Assembly: GCF_000010405.1 (NCBI RefSeq)
Contig: NC_009465.1
Location: forward strand, 248,001-312,000
Length of the DNA: 64,000 nucleotides
Direction: 5' to 3'
From: Candidatus Vesicomyosocius okutanii
GTDB lineage: Bacteria > Pseudomonadota > Gammaproteobacteria > PS1 > Pseudothioglobaceae
In this document: positions 38,839 to 50,897 of the stretch, piece by piece
How positions within the stretch are numbered: the first letter of the stretch is position 1
Layout: every line of letters begins with the position of its first letter
The notes under the pieces: generated by a model
What the model was told of the DNA's origin: nothing
Databases searched by the model: none
Seen by the model: only the letters and a program-made list of their open reading frames with translations
Program-made: the position numbers and the translations under genes

Positions 38839-39629
38839 GCGCAACTCATTTACCTGATACACAAAATAGTGCCGATACTCGTCATATTATTATTGACAAA
38901 GTTGGTATTAAAGATATTATTCATCCTATTACTTATATTGATTGTGATGGTAATAAAATGCCTACGATAGGCATGTTTACTATGACAGTATCTTTACCAG
39001 AACACGTTAAAGGTACGCACATGTCGCGTTTTATTGAGATTCTTAATGAAAATTCTTGTGAGTTTAGTGCGCATAATTTTGACCAAATTATTGATAAAGT
39101 AAAAGAAAAACTCGAGTCAGATACTGCACACATTACACTCAACTTTCCTTTTTTTAGGAAGAAAGAAGCTCCGTCTTCAGGAGTTAAGTCAATGATGGAT
39201 TATCAAGTGACTTTATATGGTACGTTAAATAAAGGTGAGGTACAAGTAATGATAAAAGTTGTGGTGCCTGTCACCAGTTTATGTCCTTGTTCAAAGAGTA
39301 TTTCTAAATATGGAGCGCATAATCAACGTTCACATATTACTATTAAAGCTAAAGTTTCTAAAGGAAGAACTTTACATATAGAAGATTTAATTGATTTGGC
39401 TGAACGAAAAGCTTCGTGTGAACTTTATGCACTTCTTAAAAGAGATGATGAAAAAATGGTAACTGAAAGAGCGTATGATAACCCTGCATTTGTTGAGGAT
39501 TTAGTACGTGATATTGCAGTTGATTTAAATGCGGATGATAAAATTAGTTATTATTGCCTTGAGTCGGAAAATTTTGAATCGATTCATAATCATTCAGCTT
39601 ATGCACTTATTGAAAATCTAAAATGTTAA
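38835..39629 (+). CDS. folE2: GTP cyclohydrolase I type 2 (FolE2)
   Basis: Metal-flexible enzyme forming 7,8-dihydroneopterin triphosphate from GTP, entry to folate and queuosine. The 264 residues hold the type IB hallmark L-C-P-C-S-K-S-I-S near residue 152, followed by Y-G-A-H-N-Q-R-S-H-I. This is not the FolE type, and FolE2 works with metals other than zinc. It sits between queD and aroG, overlapping both, in a tight three-gene operon. Confidence 0.93.
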   Translation: MSATHLPDTQNSADTRHIIIDKVGIKDIIHPITYIDCDGNKMPTIGMFTMTVSLPEHVKGTHMSRFIEILNENSCEFSAHNFDQIIDKVKEKLESDTAHITLNFPFFRKKEAPSSGVKSMMDYQVTLYGTLNKGEVQVMIKVVVPVTSLCPCSKSISKYGAHNQRSHITIKAKVSKGRTLHIEDLIDLAERKASCELYALLKRDDEKMVTERAYDNPAFVEDLVRDIAVDLNADDKISYYCLESENFESIHNHSAYALIENLKC

Positions 39630-40690
39630 AAAGAATCTTAACTAAAATTAGTAACATTCGTATCACTAAAGCGGAATCTATTACACCGCCAATAGGATTT
39701 ATTAAAAAATATCCAGTCAAGAAGTCACAATCTAATTTTATCATCGACTCAAGAAAAACTATTGCCAATATTATCTCTGGTAAGGATAAGCGTTTATTGG
39801 TTGTGGTTGGACCTTGCTCCATTCATGATTCAAAAGCTGCTCGAGATTATGCATATCGATTGTTAGAAATAAAAAAAGAATTAGATCGGGATTTATTTAT
39901 TATCATGCGTGTTTATTTTGAAAAACCACGTACTACGATTGGTTGGAAAGGACTTATATACGACCCTGATTTAAATAATAGTTTTGATATGGAAAAGGGT
40001 TTTGATTTAGCTCGAAGTTTGTTATTAGATTTGTCAAAAATAGGTATGCCAAGCGCAACAGAATATCTTGATTTAATTACCCCACAATACATATCTGATT
40101 TAATTTCATGGGGCGCAATTGGTGCACGAACAACCGAAAGTCAAACCCACCGAGAATTAGCGTCTGGTTTATCTTGTCCAGTAGGGTTTAAAAATGGTAC
40201 AAACGGTAACATACAAATTGCCATTGATGCGATTATATCGGCTTCAAGTACACATATGTTTTGGTCAATTAATAAAAAAGGTGTGGCAAATCGCTACACT
40301 ACTATGGGTAATTCAAATTGTCATATTATCCTTCGTGGTGCTGCTGATGGACCTAACTATAGCAAGCAGAGTATTGAGAATGCTACTAAACAATTAATAA
40401 ATGATGGATTATTAGGCAGGGTTATGATTGATTTTTCTCATGCTAATAGTAAGAAAAATTTTAAAAACCAGATGCTAGTGGGTGATGAAATTGCTAAGCA
40501 ATTGAGTTTAGGTTCAAATAAGATTTTTGGTGTGATGATTGAGTCTAATATTAATGAAGGTGCTCAAGCAGTAGGTGAACTAAATTCGTTAGAATATGGT
40601 ATTAGTATTACTGATAGTTGTCTTGGATGGCAAGATACTGAAAAACTTCTTAAAATATTATCGTTATCGGTTCAAGCAAGAAATACGTAG
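39623..40690 (+). CDS. aroG: 3-deoxy-7-phosphoheptulonate (DAHP) synthase
   Basis: Condenses PEP with erythrose-4-phosphate, the first step of aromatic amino acid synthesis. It has 355 residues of the AroFGH class I type. Signatures: V-G-P-C-S-I-H-D near residue 66, the R-V-Y-F-E-K-P-R-T-T block, G-A-R-T-T-E-S-Q near residue 166, and D-F-S-H-A-N-S-K-K with the metal-binding residues. Which feedback isozyme it is cannot be decided, so the symbol is provisional. The start overlaps folE2 by 7 bases. Confidence 0.92.
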   Translation: MLKRILTKISNIRITKAESITPPIGFIKKYPVKKSQSNFIIDSRKTIANIISGKDKRLLVVVGPCSIHDSKAARDYAYRLLEIKKELDRDLFIIMRVYFEKPRTTIGWKGLIYDPDLNNSFDMEKGFDLARSLLLDLSKIGMPSATEYLDLITPQYISDLISWGAIGARTTESQTHRELASGLSCPVGFKNGTNGNIQIAIDAIISASSTHMFWSINKKGVANRYTTMGNSNCHIILRGAADGPNYSKQSIENATKQLINDGLLGRVMIDFSHANSKKNFKNQMLVGDEIAKQLSLGSNKIFGVMIESNINEGAQAVGELNSLEYGISITDSCLGWQDTEKLLKILSLSVQARNT

Positions 40691-40801
40691 TTTCAAGTTA
40701 TAATATCTTACTTTTTTTTGATAGAAAGTTTTGTGTAATGAAATCAATATTTGTATTTAAATTTGTTAAAATAAAAGGAAATAAAAGAAAGTCTTTCTAT
40801 T

Positions 40802-43387
40802 ATGTCTAAGTATACTGAGAATTCCACTAATTTTGAGTCAAATTTCCCAATAGTTACTATTGAGAGCGAGATGCGTAACTCTTATCTGGAATACGCAATG
40901 AGTGTTATTGTTGGGCGTGCATTACCTGACGTCCGAGATGGACTTAAACCGGTTCATCGTCGTGTACTTTACGCTATGGATGTATTGGGTAATGACTATA
41001 ATAAATCTTATAAGAAATCAGCTCGTATTGTTGGTGATGTGATTGGTAAGTATCATCCACATGGTGATACTGCTGTGTATGATACTATTGTGCGTATGGC
41101 ACAACCATTTTCAATGCGTAATATTTTAATTGATGGTCAGGGTAACTTTGGATCAGTTGATGGTGATTCAGCTGCTGCTATGCGTTATACAGAAATTCGT
41201 ATGGCTAAACTTTCTCATGAGTTATTGCAAGATTTAGAAAAAGATACGGTTGATTTTGTTGATAATTATGATGGGTCAGAGTCAGAGCCTTCAGTGCTGC
41301 CAGCACGTGTACCTAACCTTTTGGCTAATGGTTCATCAGGTATTGCAGTAGGGATGGCAACTAATATACCGCCTCATAATCTAAATGAGGTGATTGAAGC
41401 TTGTTTAAAAACTATTGAAAATGAAGATATTACTATTGACGAGTTATTAGAAATAATGCCAGGTCCAGATTTTCCAACGGCAGGTATTATTAATGGTACA
41501 AGTGGTATTCGTCAGGCTTATGAAACTGGTAAAGGTAAAATTTACTTACGCTGTGTATCTCATATTGAAGGAGAAGAGAAACGAAGTATTATTGTGACTG
41601 AGTTACCTTACCAGGTTAACAAAGCCAAGTTAATTGGGAAAATTGCAGAACTTGTTAAAGATAAGCGTATTGATGGCATTACTGGACTTCGTGATGAGTC
41701 TGATAAAGATGGAATGAGTATGGTGATTGAATTACGTCGTGGTGAAGTACCAGAAGTAATACTTAATAATTTGTATAAATTAACTGAAATGCAAACCGTA
41801 TTTGGTATTAATATGGTGGCAATTGACAAGGGCATACCCAAGTTGATGACTTTAAAGGATATTTTAGAAGCATTTATTGCACATAGGCGTGATGTGGTGA
41901 CTCGTCGTTCTATTTTTGATTTAAATAAAGCCAGAAATCGTGTACATTTATTAGAAGGTTTGTCGGTTGCATTATACAATATTGACAACATTGTTGAATT
42001 GATAAAGTCTGCACCAAGTTCAACAGATGCAAGATCAATATTGATAGCCAAAACTTGGCGAAGTTCAGTGATTATAGAATTAGTTGGTAATCGTGATATG
42101 GCAATGTTTAAGCCAGAAAATTTACCAAAAGAGTTGGGTTTACAAATGAGCGGTGATTATCAATTATCACAAAAACAAGTACAAGCTATTTTAGATTTAA
42201 AACTTCATCGTTTAACAGGGTTTGAAAAAGATAAAATTTTTGATGAATTTAATGAATTGTTAGAGCGTATTAAATATTTACTAGATATTTTACAAACTCC
42301 TGAAAGACTTATGCAAGTTATTTGTGAAGAATTAATAGATATTCAAAGTAACTATGGTAATGCTCGTATGACACAAATCTTAGAACATAATATTGACTTG
42401 ACACTTGAAGATTTAATTGCCCAAGAAGAACGTGTGGTTACTTTATCCCATGGTGGTTATGTGAAAGCGCAATCTTTAAGTGATTATCAGGCACAATGTC
42501 GTGGAGGTAAGGGTAAATCAGCTACTAAAGTAAAAGATGAAGATTTTGTTGATCAGCTATTCATTGCTAATTCTCATGATATAGTTTTGTGCTTTTCATC
42601 TTTTGGCAAGGTATACTGGCTTAAGGTTTATGATTTGCCAATGGCATCGCGTATTTCGCGTGGTAAGCCGATTATTAATTTATTACCACTAGAAAAAAAA
42701 GAAATAATTAATGCTATTTTGCCAATCTTAAAATTTGATGAGAATCATTTTGTCTTTATGGCAACCAGTAGTGGTACCTGTAAGAAAACAGCACTTACTA
42801 ATTTCTCAAAACCGCGTAAAGGCGGTATTATTGCTATTGAATTAAGAAATAATGACCAACTTATTGGTGTAGAAATTACCTCAGGTGAACATGATATCAT
42901 GCTATTCTCAGCTAATGGAAAATCTATTCGATTTAAAGAATCAGATGTACGTATTGTAGGGCGGACTGCTATCGGTGTACGAGGTATTAAATTAGTAGAT
43001 GGTGATAAAGTAGTATCTCTTATTGTTACTAATCAAGATAGTCCAGTTCTGACAGCAACTGAAAAAGGTTTTGGTAAACGTACGCATCTTAATGAATATC
43101 GTGTTCAATCAAGAGGTGGTTCAGGTGTTATTTCTATTAAAACTTCAGATAGAAATGGTAAAATTATTGGAGCTATTCAAGTAACCAATGAAGATGAAAT
43201 GATGTTAATTTCTAACAAAGGTATTTTGGTTCGTGCTAGAGCAGCTGATGTTTCTATTATTGGTCGTAACACTCAAGGCGTGATATTGATTAATATTTCT
43301 AAAGATGAAAAATTAGTCTCTATTGCAAAGGTTGTTGAAACAGAAGATGATAAATCTGAATCTAAAAGTAAAAATTACGTAAAATAA
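40802..43387 (+). CDS. gyrA: DNA gyrase subunit A
   Basis: Introduces negative supercoils with GyrB. It has 861 residues. The catalytic tyrosine lies in A-A-M-R-Y-T-E near residue 126, and the quinolone-region H-P-H-G-D-T-A near residue 82. The GyrA box Q-C-R-G-G-K-G near residue 565 is followed by the C-terminal pinwheel repeats. The box identifies it as GyrA rather than ParC. The coding sequence ends with a short acidic/lysine tail. Confidence 0.97.
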   Translation: MSKYTENSTNFESNFPIVTIESEMRNSYLEYAMSVIVGRALPDVRDGLKPVHRRVLYAMDVLGNDYNKSYKKSARIVGDVIGKYHPHGDTAVYDTIVRMAQPFSMRNILIDGQGNFGSVDGDSAAAMRYTEIRMAKLSHELLQDLEKDTVDFVDNYDGSESEPSVLPARVPNLLANGSSGIAVGMATNIPPHNLNEVIEACLKTIENEDITIDELLEIMPGPDFPTAGIINGTSGIRQAYETGKGKIYLRCVSHIEGEEKRSIIVTELPYQVNKAKLIGKIAELVKDKRIDGITGLRDESDKDGMSMVIELRRGEVPEVILNNLYKLTEMQTVFGINMVAIDKGIPKLMTLKDILEAFIAHRRDVVTRRSIFDLNKARNRVHLLEGLSVALYNIDNIVELIKSAPSSTDARSILIAKTWRSSVIIELVGNRDMAMFKPENLPKELGLQMSGDYQLSQKQVQAILDLKLHRLTGFEKDKIFDEFNELLERIKYLLDILQTPERLMQVICEELIDIQSNYGNARMTQILEHNIDLTLEDLIAQEERVVTLSHGGYVKAQSLSDYQAQCRGGKGKSATKVKDEDFVDQLFIANSHDIVLCFSSFGKVYWLKVYDLPMASRISRGKPIINLLPLEKKEIINAILPILKFDENHFVFMATSSGTCKKTALTNFSKPRKGGIIAIELRNNDQLIGVEITSGEHDIMLFSANGKSIRFKESDVRIVGRTAIGVRGIKLVDGDKVVSLIVTNQDSPVLTATEKGFGKRTHLNEYRVQSRGGSGVISIKTSDRNGKIIGAIQVTNEDEMMLISNKGILVRARAADVSIIGRNTQGVILINISKDEKLVSIAKVVETEDDKSESKSKNYVK

Positions 43388-43482
43388 TAATTTTAACTGT
43401 TGTCAAAATATTTTGTTTAAAAGTAATTACACATAATGTTTGAGATTGTTAGTTTTATGCAAAGAAACTCATGTGCTAACAT

Positions 43483-45054
43483 TTAATGTTCTCTGGTTGC
43501 TGAAAAAACTAAGTTAGAATAGCGCTCTATGGTTAATTGTAAGTTGACATTGGATGGTGCAAGATAAGTGAGCATACCTTTTGCGTCAACAGCAATATTA
43601 TTACCTGCTTTGATCTTAAGTTGCTCGATATCCTTGCTATCACCTGTTATCCAACGTGCTGTTACAATATTAATAGTTTTAAATTGACAATGAACATTAT
43701 ATTCATATTTTAAACGGTGCATTACTACATCAAATTGTAAAACACCAACAGCACCAAGAATTTGTGATGAGTTGACAATTGGGCGAAATATTTGTGTTGC
43801 GCCTTCTTCTGAAAGCTGATTTAAGCCCTTTTTAAAGGCTTTAGCTTTGAGTGGATCTTTAAGTTGGGCTATTTTAAAAATCTCTGGTGCAAAGTTGGGA
43901 ATACCTTGAAAAGTGAGTTTTTCCCCTTGAGTAAATGTATCACCAATGCTAATGCTACCATGATTATGAATACCGATCACATCTCCAGCGTAAGCTACTT
44001 CTGTCAGAGTGCGTTTATGTGACATAAAGGTAACTGCATTACTAATTTTTATTTGTTTATTGGTTGCTACTTGTAGTACTTTTGTACCTTTTTTATATTG
44101 TCCACTAACTATACGCATAAAAGCAAGACGGTCATGATGTTTTGGGTTCATATTAGCTTGAATTTTAAAGATAAAGCCGGTTAGCTTAGTTTCATTTGGA
44201 GTGACTTTACGAATATTTGATTCTCTGTTTTGGGGTGTAGGAGCATATTTGATAAAACTATCAAGTAAATTTTGAATACCAAAGTTTGAAATGGCTGAGC
44301 CAAAAAATATTGGTGTTTGTTTACCAGCTAGAAATTTATCTAAATCAAATGGAGTTGTAGTTCCATGGATAAGTTCAACCTCTTCACGCATTTTATGAGC
44401 TATATTTTTTCCTAAAATTTTATCAAGTTGAAAATTGTTAATGCCGTTAATAGTAATATTTTTACTAACTTCAGAATTCTTTCCTGTTCTATATAGATAA
44501 ACTTTATCCTCAAGTAGATCGATAACTCCTTTTAAACGCTTACCCATACCAATTGGCCAAGTGATGGGAGCACATTCGATATTAAGCATGGTTTCTATTT
44601 CATCTAGTAAATCAATTGGTTCCTTACCTTCTCGATCTAGTTTATTGATAAACGTTAGAATTGGAGTGTTGCGTAAACGACACACTCTCATAAGCTTGAT
44701 AGTTCGAATTTCTACACCTTTGGCTATATCAATAACCATTAGTGCTGAATCTACTGCTGTAAGGGTACGATAAGTGTCTTCAGAAAAGTCTTCATGTCCT
44801 GGTGTATCTAATAAGTTGATTATATGATTGTCATACTCAAATTGCATGATGGATGAAGTAATGGAAATTCCTCTTTCTTTTTCTATATTCATCCAATCAG
44901 ATGTTGCATGGGTTTTGGTTTTTCTTGATTTGATACTGCCAGCTGTTTTAATTACACCTGCGTATAACAACAGTTTTTCTGTGATGGTAGTTTTACCAGC
45001 ATCAGGGTGAGAAATAATGGCAAAAGTTCGGCGTTTGGATATTTCACTTATCAT
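43483..45054 (-). CDS. prfC: Peptide chain release factor 3
   Basis: GTPase that recycles RF1/RF2 after termination. It has 523 residues, the usual RF3 length. G1 loop is S-H-P-D-A-G-K-T-T near residue 16, G3 is D-T-P-G-H-E-D near residue 88, and G4 is N-K-L-D near residue 142. It is non-essential in many bacteria, so its retention here beside an altered prfB is notable. Its start overlaps the deaminase stop by 4 bases. Confidence 0.95.
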   Translation of the reverse strand: MISEISKRRTFAIISHPDAGKTTITEKLLLYAGVIKTAGSIKSRKTKTHATSDWMNIEKERGISITSSIMQFEYDNHIINLLDTPGHEDFSEDTYRTLTAVDSALMVIDIAKGVEIRTIKLMRVCRLRNTPILTFINKLDREGKEPIDLLDEIETMLNIECAPITWPIGMGKRLKGVIDLLEDKVYLYRTGKNSEVSKNITINGINNFQLDKILGKNIAHKMREEVELIHGTTTPFDLDKFLAGKQTPIFFGSAISNFGIQNLLDSFIKYAPTPQNRESNIRKVTPNETKLTGFIFKIQANMNPKHHDRLAFMRIVSGQYKKGTKVLQVATNKQIKISNAVTFMSHKRTLTEVAYAGDVIGIHNHGSISIGDTFTQGEKLTFQGIPNFAPEIFKIAQLKDPLKAKAFKKGLNQLSEEGATQIFRPIVNSSQILGAVGVLQFDVVMHRLKYEYNVHCQFKTINIVTARWITGDSKDIEQLKIKAGNNIAVDAKGMLTYLAPSNVNLQLTIERYSNLVFSATREH

Positions 45055-45497
45055 ATTTTAATGATCAGTTTAATGCCGGTTTCATTAAACATTTCTTGTG
45101 AAAGTCTAACACTTTGATTCCAATTATCTAGTTCTTTTGAATTTTCAATCACTACTCTTTTAATACCAACTTGAATAATGCCTTTGGCACATTCTGAACA
45201 AATAGGTAATCCGTAAACATATAAAGTTGCTCTATCAAGAGAGGTACCGGAGTATGTGGCATTATAAATGGCATTCATTTCTGCATGAACCACGAATTTG
45301 TACTTAATTTCTCTATCATGATAGCGTTCATCAGTATCATGAATTCCTCGTGGAAATCCATTAAATCCTTGAGAAAGCACCTCTTTTTTACGACCAACGG
45401 TAACTGCACCTACTTGTGTAGAAGGGTCTTTTGACCAGGTAGAAACTTTTTTTGCTAGTGATAAGTAACGTTTGTCCCATTTATCCAATATACCCAT
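45051..45497 (-). CDS. Deoxycytidylate (dCMP) deaminase family protein
   Basis: Zinc-dependent deaminase, most likely dCMP to dUMP for thymidylate synthesis. The 148 residues have H-A-E-M-N-A-I near residue 74 and P-I-C-S-E-C-A near residue 97, giving the zinc His and two Cys and the catalytic Glu, plus the family's [10 protein letters not shown] near the N terminus. Most gammaproteobacteria use dCTP deaminase instead; which exists elsewhere in this genome is unknown. It lies between mraY and prfC with almost no spacing. Confidence 0.88.
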   Translation of the reverse strand: MGILDKWDKRYLSLAKKVSTWSKDPSTQVGAVTVGRKKEVLSQGFNGFPRGIHDTDERYHDREIKYKFVVHAEMNAIYNATYSGTSLDRATLYVYGLPICSECAKGIIQVGIKRVVIENSKELDNWNQSVRLSQEMFNETGIKLIIKI

Positions 45498-45499
45498 AT

Positions 45500-46585
45500 T
45501 TAATGTATTTTAATTGATGCTAAACCAATCAGTACTAAGATTAAAGTAACTATCCAAAAACGCACAATAATTTTTGGTTCAGAGATATTTTGTTTCTCAA
45601 AGTGGTGGTGAAGTGGTGTCATTAGGAAAATGCGCTTTTTATATAGTTTGTAGTAGCCTACTTGAATAATCACGGATAAGGTTTCTGCTACAAACACCCC
45701 TCCCATAATAAATAGTAAAATTTCTTGGCGAATCAGAATGGCAATTACTGCTAAAATTGCACCTAAAGATAATGATCCTACATCACCCATAAATATTTCA
45801 GCAGGATAAGCATTAAACCATAAAAATCCCAAGCTTGAACCAATAAGCGCTGCACAAATAATAAATAATTCGTTAATACCTGTTATATACGGCATATTAA
45901 GGTAATTTGAGAAGTTATAATTACCACTAAAATAAGCAAAAATAGCTAATGCACCTGATATGAGTATAACTGACATAATGGCAAGTCCGTCTAAACCATC
46001 AGTTAAATTAACCGCATTAGAACTTCCAACAATGACAAAATATGATAATATCAAAAAATCAAAAACACTTAACGGTAATATTATATCATTAAAAAATGGG
46101 ATGAGCAATTGGGGTTGAGTAGTTTTTTGAGAAATTAATATTATCCAAGTGCTAATTACAATAGCACTTAATGATTGAGTTAAAAATTTTATTGAAGAAC
46201 TTAATCCATTTGATGATTTATGTTTTATTTTAAGATAATCATCCGTAAAGCCAATTGCGCTAAATATGATAGAAGTTACAATAATAATCCATAGATAGAT
46301 ATTAGACCAATCGCCCCAAATTAAAATACTCACTATAAATGCAAATAAAATTAATATACCACCCATGGTTGGTGTACCTACTTTGATTAAATGTGATTTA
46401 GGACCATCAGTCCTAATTACTTGGTTAATATGGCATTGTTGTAATCTTTTAATAAAAATACGACCCAACATAAGACCAATAAACAACGCACTTAGCATGG
46501 CTAGTAAAGCCCTAATAGTTAAGTAGTTTAAGACGTTAAATTTGGTATCAAACTGAGTAATAAAGTTGATTAATTCTAAAAACAT
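45500..46585 (-). CDS. mraY: Phospho-N-acetylmuramoyl-pentapeptide-transferase
   Basis: Integral membrane enzyme making lipid I in peptidoglycan synthesis. It has 361 residues with about ten hydrophobic segments. Catalytic aspartates are in G-F-T-D-D-Y-L-K near residue 116 and N-L-T-D-G-L-D-G-L near residue 193, and the third conserved region M-T-P-L-H-H-H-F-E is near residue 323. In other gammaproteobacteria it lies between murF and murD; neither flanks it here. It heads the mraY-deaminase-prfC operon. Confidence 0.97.
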   Translation of the reverse strand: MFLELINFITQFDTKFNVLNYLTIRALLAMLSALFIGLMLGRIFIKRLQQCHINQVIRTDGPKSHLIKVGTPTMGGILILFAFIVSILIWGDWSNIYLWIIIVTSIIFSAIGFTDDYLKIKHKSSNGLSSSIKFLTQSLSAIVISTWIILISQKTTQPQLLIPFFNDIILPLSVFDFLILSYFVIVGSSNAVNLTDGLDGLAIMSVILISGALAIFAYFSGNYNFSNYLNMPYITGINELFIICAALIGSSLGFLWFNAYPAEIFMGDVGSLSLGAILAVIAILIRQEILLFIMGGVFVAETLSVIIQVGYYKLYKKRIFLMTPLHHHFEKQNISEPKIIVRFWIVTLILVLIGLASIKIH

Positions 46586-47573
<988 letters not shown>

Positions 47574-47766
47574 TGAAAATTATCAATTTTTGATTGATTT
47601 ATTATAAAAATTTAATACATGAGTTAATCAAATCTAAACTTGTATTTTTTATTTTTAAGTAAATGAAGTTTTTGAATTTGACTAATGTAATAGTGTTCAG
47701 TTAGAACAATTTATTAACTATTTTTACTTTTTTTGCACTGAAGAAATATAAATATGATTTACTTTC

Positions 47767-48882
47767 CTATTTTCTTAAAATTTCCTTAAGTGCCGATAGA
47801 CATAAAACAATATTTTCTTTTCTTGAGGAATAACCCATTAAACCAATACGCCAAATCTTACCAGTATAAGCGCCAAGACCTGCACTAATTTCAAGATTAT
47901 AATCATTAAGTAAGATGGAGCGAATTTTTTCGTCATCAAAACCTTTAGGTATAAGTACAGAATTTAATTGTGGTAAGCGGTCTTTTTTGTTCACTAAAAA
48001 ATTAATATTCATTGCTTCTAAACCATTTTTTAATAGTTCATGATTTTTTTTATGGCGCACCCAAGAATTCTCAATGCCTTCTTCTAATATCATTACCAAT
48101 GATTCGTGTAAACCGTATAACATATTAACAGGTGCAGTATGATGATAAGTACGTTTACTGTCTCCGTTCCAATAGTTCATGATTAAATTAAGGTCCAGAA
48201 ACCAACTGTTAACAGATGTTTTTCGTGTGTTGAGTTTTTGAATGGCACGCTTACCAAAGCTAATAAGTGAAATGCCTGGCATGGCGGATAAACATTTTTG
48301 CGTGCCTGAATAAATTGCATCAATCTCCCATTCGTCAACATATAACTCAGTTCCACCTAAAGAAGTAACTGCATCCACAATAGTGATACAGTCATATTGG
48401 TGTGCAAGTTTACATAAGGTTTTGACATCAGATTGAGCACCTGTTGAAGTTTCAGCGTGTACAAAAGCAACAATATTGGCATTTGGGTTATTTTTTAAAG
48501 CATGTTCTAGCTTGTCAGTACTGATTGCTTCACCCCAATTATCTTTAACAATAATTGCCTTGCCTCCCAAGCGAGTCACATTCTCTTTCATACGCATACC
48601 AAATACGCCATTAATACAAATAATCACCTTATCGTTAGGCTCAACTAAATTAGTAAAGCAAGCTTCCATTCCAGCTGAACCAGGTGCTGATATAGGCATG
48701 GTTAATTTATTATCGGTTTTAAAGATAGTTTTTAAGCCTTCTTTGATTTCATCCATCATAGCTATAAAAATAGGATCAAGATGTCCAATAGTAGGTTTTG
48801 CCATAGCGGATAAGATTCTTGGATGTACATCAGAAGGACCTGATCCCATGAGAGTTCTTACTGGTGGATTAAATGATTGCAT
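47767..48882 (-). CDS. Serine/alanine--glyoxylate aminotransferase
   Basis: PLP class V aminotransferase turning glyoxylate to glycine. It has 371 residues. The start M-Q-S-F-N-P-P-V-R-T-L-M-G-S-G-P-S is typical. The D-A-V-T-S-L-G-G block holds the PLP-ring aspartate, and the Schiff-base lysine is in S-G-T-Q-K-C-L-S near residue 195. It is divergent from glcDEF with 51 bases between starts, which gives a direct pathway: glycolate to glyoxylate by GlcDEF, then to glycine by this enzyme. Amino donor (serine or alanine) cannot be told from sequence. Confidence 0.9.
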   Translation of the reverse strand: MQSFNPPVRTLMGSGPSDVHPRILSAMAKPTIGHLDPIFIAMMDEIKEGLKTIFKTDNKLTMPISAPGSAGMEACFTNLVEPNDKVIICINGVFGMRMKENVTRLGGKAIIVKDNWGEAISTDKLEHALKNNPNANIVAFVHAETSTGAQSDVKTLCKLAHQYDCITIVDAVTSLGGTELYVDEWEIDAIYSGTQKCLSAMPGISLISFGKRAIQKLNTRKTSVNSWFLDLNLIMNYWNGDSKRTYHHTAPVNMLYGLHESLVMILEEGIENSWVRHKKNHELLKNGLEAMNINFLVNKKDRLPQLNSVLIPKGFDDEKIRSILLNDYNLEISAGLGAYTGKIWRIGLMGYSSRKENIVLCLSALKEILRK

Positions 48883-48933
48883 AATTCTTTTATTCTTTAA
48901 TAAATTTAAAGAAACTATTATAATTGCTTATAT

Positions 48934-50364
48934 ATGACAATTGTTAATCAATTAACTCGTGCCTTCCCTAAGGGTATTGTACTTACGTCTAACGAAAATA
49001 CACGACCATTTGAATGCGATGGTCTAAGTGTGTACAGACAAAAGCCTTTGGCGGTAGTATTGCCAGATAATGTTATGCAAATTAAGCAAGTATTAAAAAT
49101 TTGCAAGATTAATAACATACCAATTGTAACACGGGGTGCAGGGACGGGTTTATCTGGCGGGGCGATGCCACTTGAAAAATCTATTGTGTTAGGGTTGTCT
49201 AAATTAAATAAGGTGAAATTAATTGATGTTGAAAATCAATTAGCTGTGGTTGAGCCAGGTGTAAGGAATATTGCTATTAGTGAAGCAGTGGCACAATACG
49301 GGTTGTATTATGCTCCAGATCCATCTAGCCAAATTGCTTGTACAATTGGTGGTAATGTGTCTGAAAATTCTGGTGGAGTGCATTGTTTAAAATATGGGTT
49401 AACAGTGCATAATGTTGAAGCAATTAGAATGTTAACTATCGATGGTGATGAATTAATATTATCTTGTCAAGATGATGGGTTGGGACTATTGGCACTAATG
49501 AATGGTTCTGAAGGTTTGTTAGGTGTTATTACCGAAGTTACAGTTAAGCTTACGCCAAATCCTGCATTTGTTAAGATGGTAATGGCAGGGTTTGATTCTG
49601 TTCGAGATTGTGCTAATGCAGTGACTAATATTATTAAGGCAGGTATTATTCCTGCTGGGTTGGAAATGATGGACAGTTTTGCCATTAAAGCAGCTGAAGG
49701 ATTTGCTCAAGTGGGTTATCCTTTAGATGCTAAGGCGTTATTGCTTTGTGAACTTGATGGTATACAAACGCAAGTTCAATTAGAGCTTGATAATGTGTTA
49801 AAAATTTTATCAGGAGCATCGACTTTAAAAGTATCTGAAAGTGAAGAAGAACGACTTAATTTTTGGAAAGGACGTAAGTCTGCTTTTTCTGCGGTAGGTA
49901 CACTATCTCCTGATTATTATTGTATGGACGGCACTATTCCGCGTCGTTATTTGGCAGATATGTTGGAAAAAATTCACAAGTTGAGCAAGAAATATCAACT
50001 TAGAGTTGCTAATGTTTTTCATGCTGGTGATGGTAATTTACATCCACTTATTTTATATGATGCTAATGTGACAGGAGAGTTAGAAAGGACTGAAGAATTT
50101 GGCACTGAAATCTTAAAACTTAGTGTGGATATGGGAGGTACAATTACAGGCGAGCATGGTGTCGGTGTAGAAAAATTAAATGCTATGTGTCATCAATTTA
50201 ACACGCAAGAATTAGAAATTTTTCATAAAATTAAACAAGTTTTTGATGAGGATTCATTGTTTAATCCTGGTAAAGCAGTGCCAGAATTACATCGCTGTGC
50301 TGAGTTGGGTGCGATGCATATACATCGTGGTGAATTGCCATATCCAGAACTAGAGCGTTTTTAA
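48934..50364 (+). CDS. glcD: Glycolate oxidase subunit GlcD (FAD-linked)
   Basis: Catalytic flavin subunit oxidising glycolate to glyoxylate. It has 476 residues. The PCMH FAD domain contains R-G-A-G-T-G-L-S-G-G-A-M-P at 67-79 and D-P-S-S-Q near residue 130. The C-terminal domain has H-A-G-D-G-N-L-H-P near residue 367 and G-E-H-G-V-G near residue 407. It is full length compared with E. coli GlcD (499). Its last base is shared with the glcE start, so glcDEF is one translationally coupled operon. Confidence 0.95.
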   Translation: MTIVNQLTRAFPKGIVLTSNENTRPFECDGLSVYRQKPLAVVLPDNVMQIKQVLKICKINNIPIVTRGAGTGLSGGAMPLEKSIVLGLSKLNKVKLIDVENQLAVVEPGVRNIAISEAVAQYGLYYAPDPSSQIACTIGGNVSENSGGVHCLKYGLTVHNVEAIRMLTIDGDELILSCQDDGLGLLALMNGSEGLLGVITEVTVKLTPNPAFVKMVMAGFDSVRDCANAVTNIIKAGIIPAGLEMMDSFAIKAAEGFAQVGYPLDAKALLLCELDGIQTQVQLELDNVLKILSGASTLKVSESEEERLNFWKGRKSAFSAVGTLSPDYYCMDGTIPRRYLADMLEKIHKLSKKYQLRVANVFHAGDGNLHPLILYDANVTGELERTEEFGTEILKLSVDMGGTITGEHGVGVEKLNAMCHQFNTQELEIFHKIKQVFDEDSLFNPGKAVPELHRCAELGAMHIHRGELPYPELERF

Positions 50365-50897
50365 TGGATTCGAGACTTCAACAGTTACAAACTTTAGTTA
50401 AGGAGTCTAGTAGTTTACATATTAAAAGTACATTGCTAGATTATTCTGGTATTGTGGAATATTATGCTGAAGAATTGGTAATTAGTGTTAAGGCAGGCAC
50501 ATCAATTGAACAGATTAAAAAACAACTTAAAAAAAACAATCAAGCCTTATCTTTTTATACTGATAATGATGATATAAGTATTGGAGCTGCTTATGCTCAA
50601 GGGGCTCAAGATTTGTCAGATTGTGTGTTAGGTGTGAAAATTATTGACGGCACTGGGACGTATTTAAATTTTGGTGGTCAGGTGATGAAAAACGTAGCAG
50701 GTTATGATGTGGCGCGTTTATTAGTTGGTTCAAAAGGAAAGTTAGCTTTAATTATGCAAATTAGCTTTAAGGTAATGCCAGCTATTTATGTTAATCAATT
50801 AACCCCACCTATTAAACGTAAAAATAATTCAGTATTACATAAACATTTTGAGAAAAAATTAAAACAAGTTTTTGACCCTAGAGGGATTTTTAACTAA
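50364..50897 (+). CDS. glcE: Glycolate oxidase subunit GlcE, half-length with internal deletion
   Basis: Second FAD-domain subunit of glycolate oxidase. Normal GlcE is about 350 residues; this one is 177. The FAD-domain core is preserved (V-I-S-V-K-A-G-T near residue 35, then L-N-F-G-G-Q-V-M-K-N-V-A-G-Y-D-V-A-R-L near residue 97), and so is the C-terminal K-Q-V-F-D-P-R-G-I-F-N end. The whole region between them, about 150 residues, is gone, and the glycine-rich stretch before L-G-V-K-I is also short. Reading frame and coupling to glcD and glcF remain. The product may still fold, or the gene may be an early pseudogene. Confidence 0.82.
   Translation: MDSRLQQLQTLVKESSSLHIKSTLLDYSGIVEYYAEELVISVKAGTSIEQIKKQLKKNNQALSFYTDNDDISIGAAYAQGAQDLSDCVLGVKIIDGTGTYLNFGGQVMKNVAGYDVARLLVGSKGKLALIMQISFKVMPAIYVNQLTPPIKRKNNSVLHKHFEKKLKQVFDPRGIFN

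Noticed and set aside
41608-42051. 147-codon minus-strand frame inside gyrA
   Set aside because: Antisense shadow of a well-conserved gene; no ribosome-binding site and no recognisable domain.
48476-48937. 153-codon plus-strand frame antisense to the aminotransferase
   Set aside because: It lies opposite a conserved PLP enzyme and runs into the glcD start; no homology or independent start signal.
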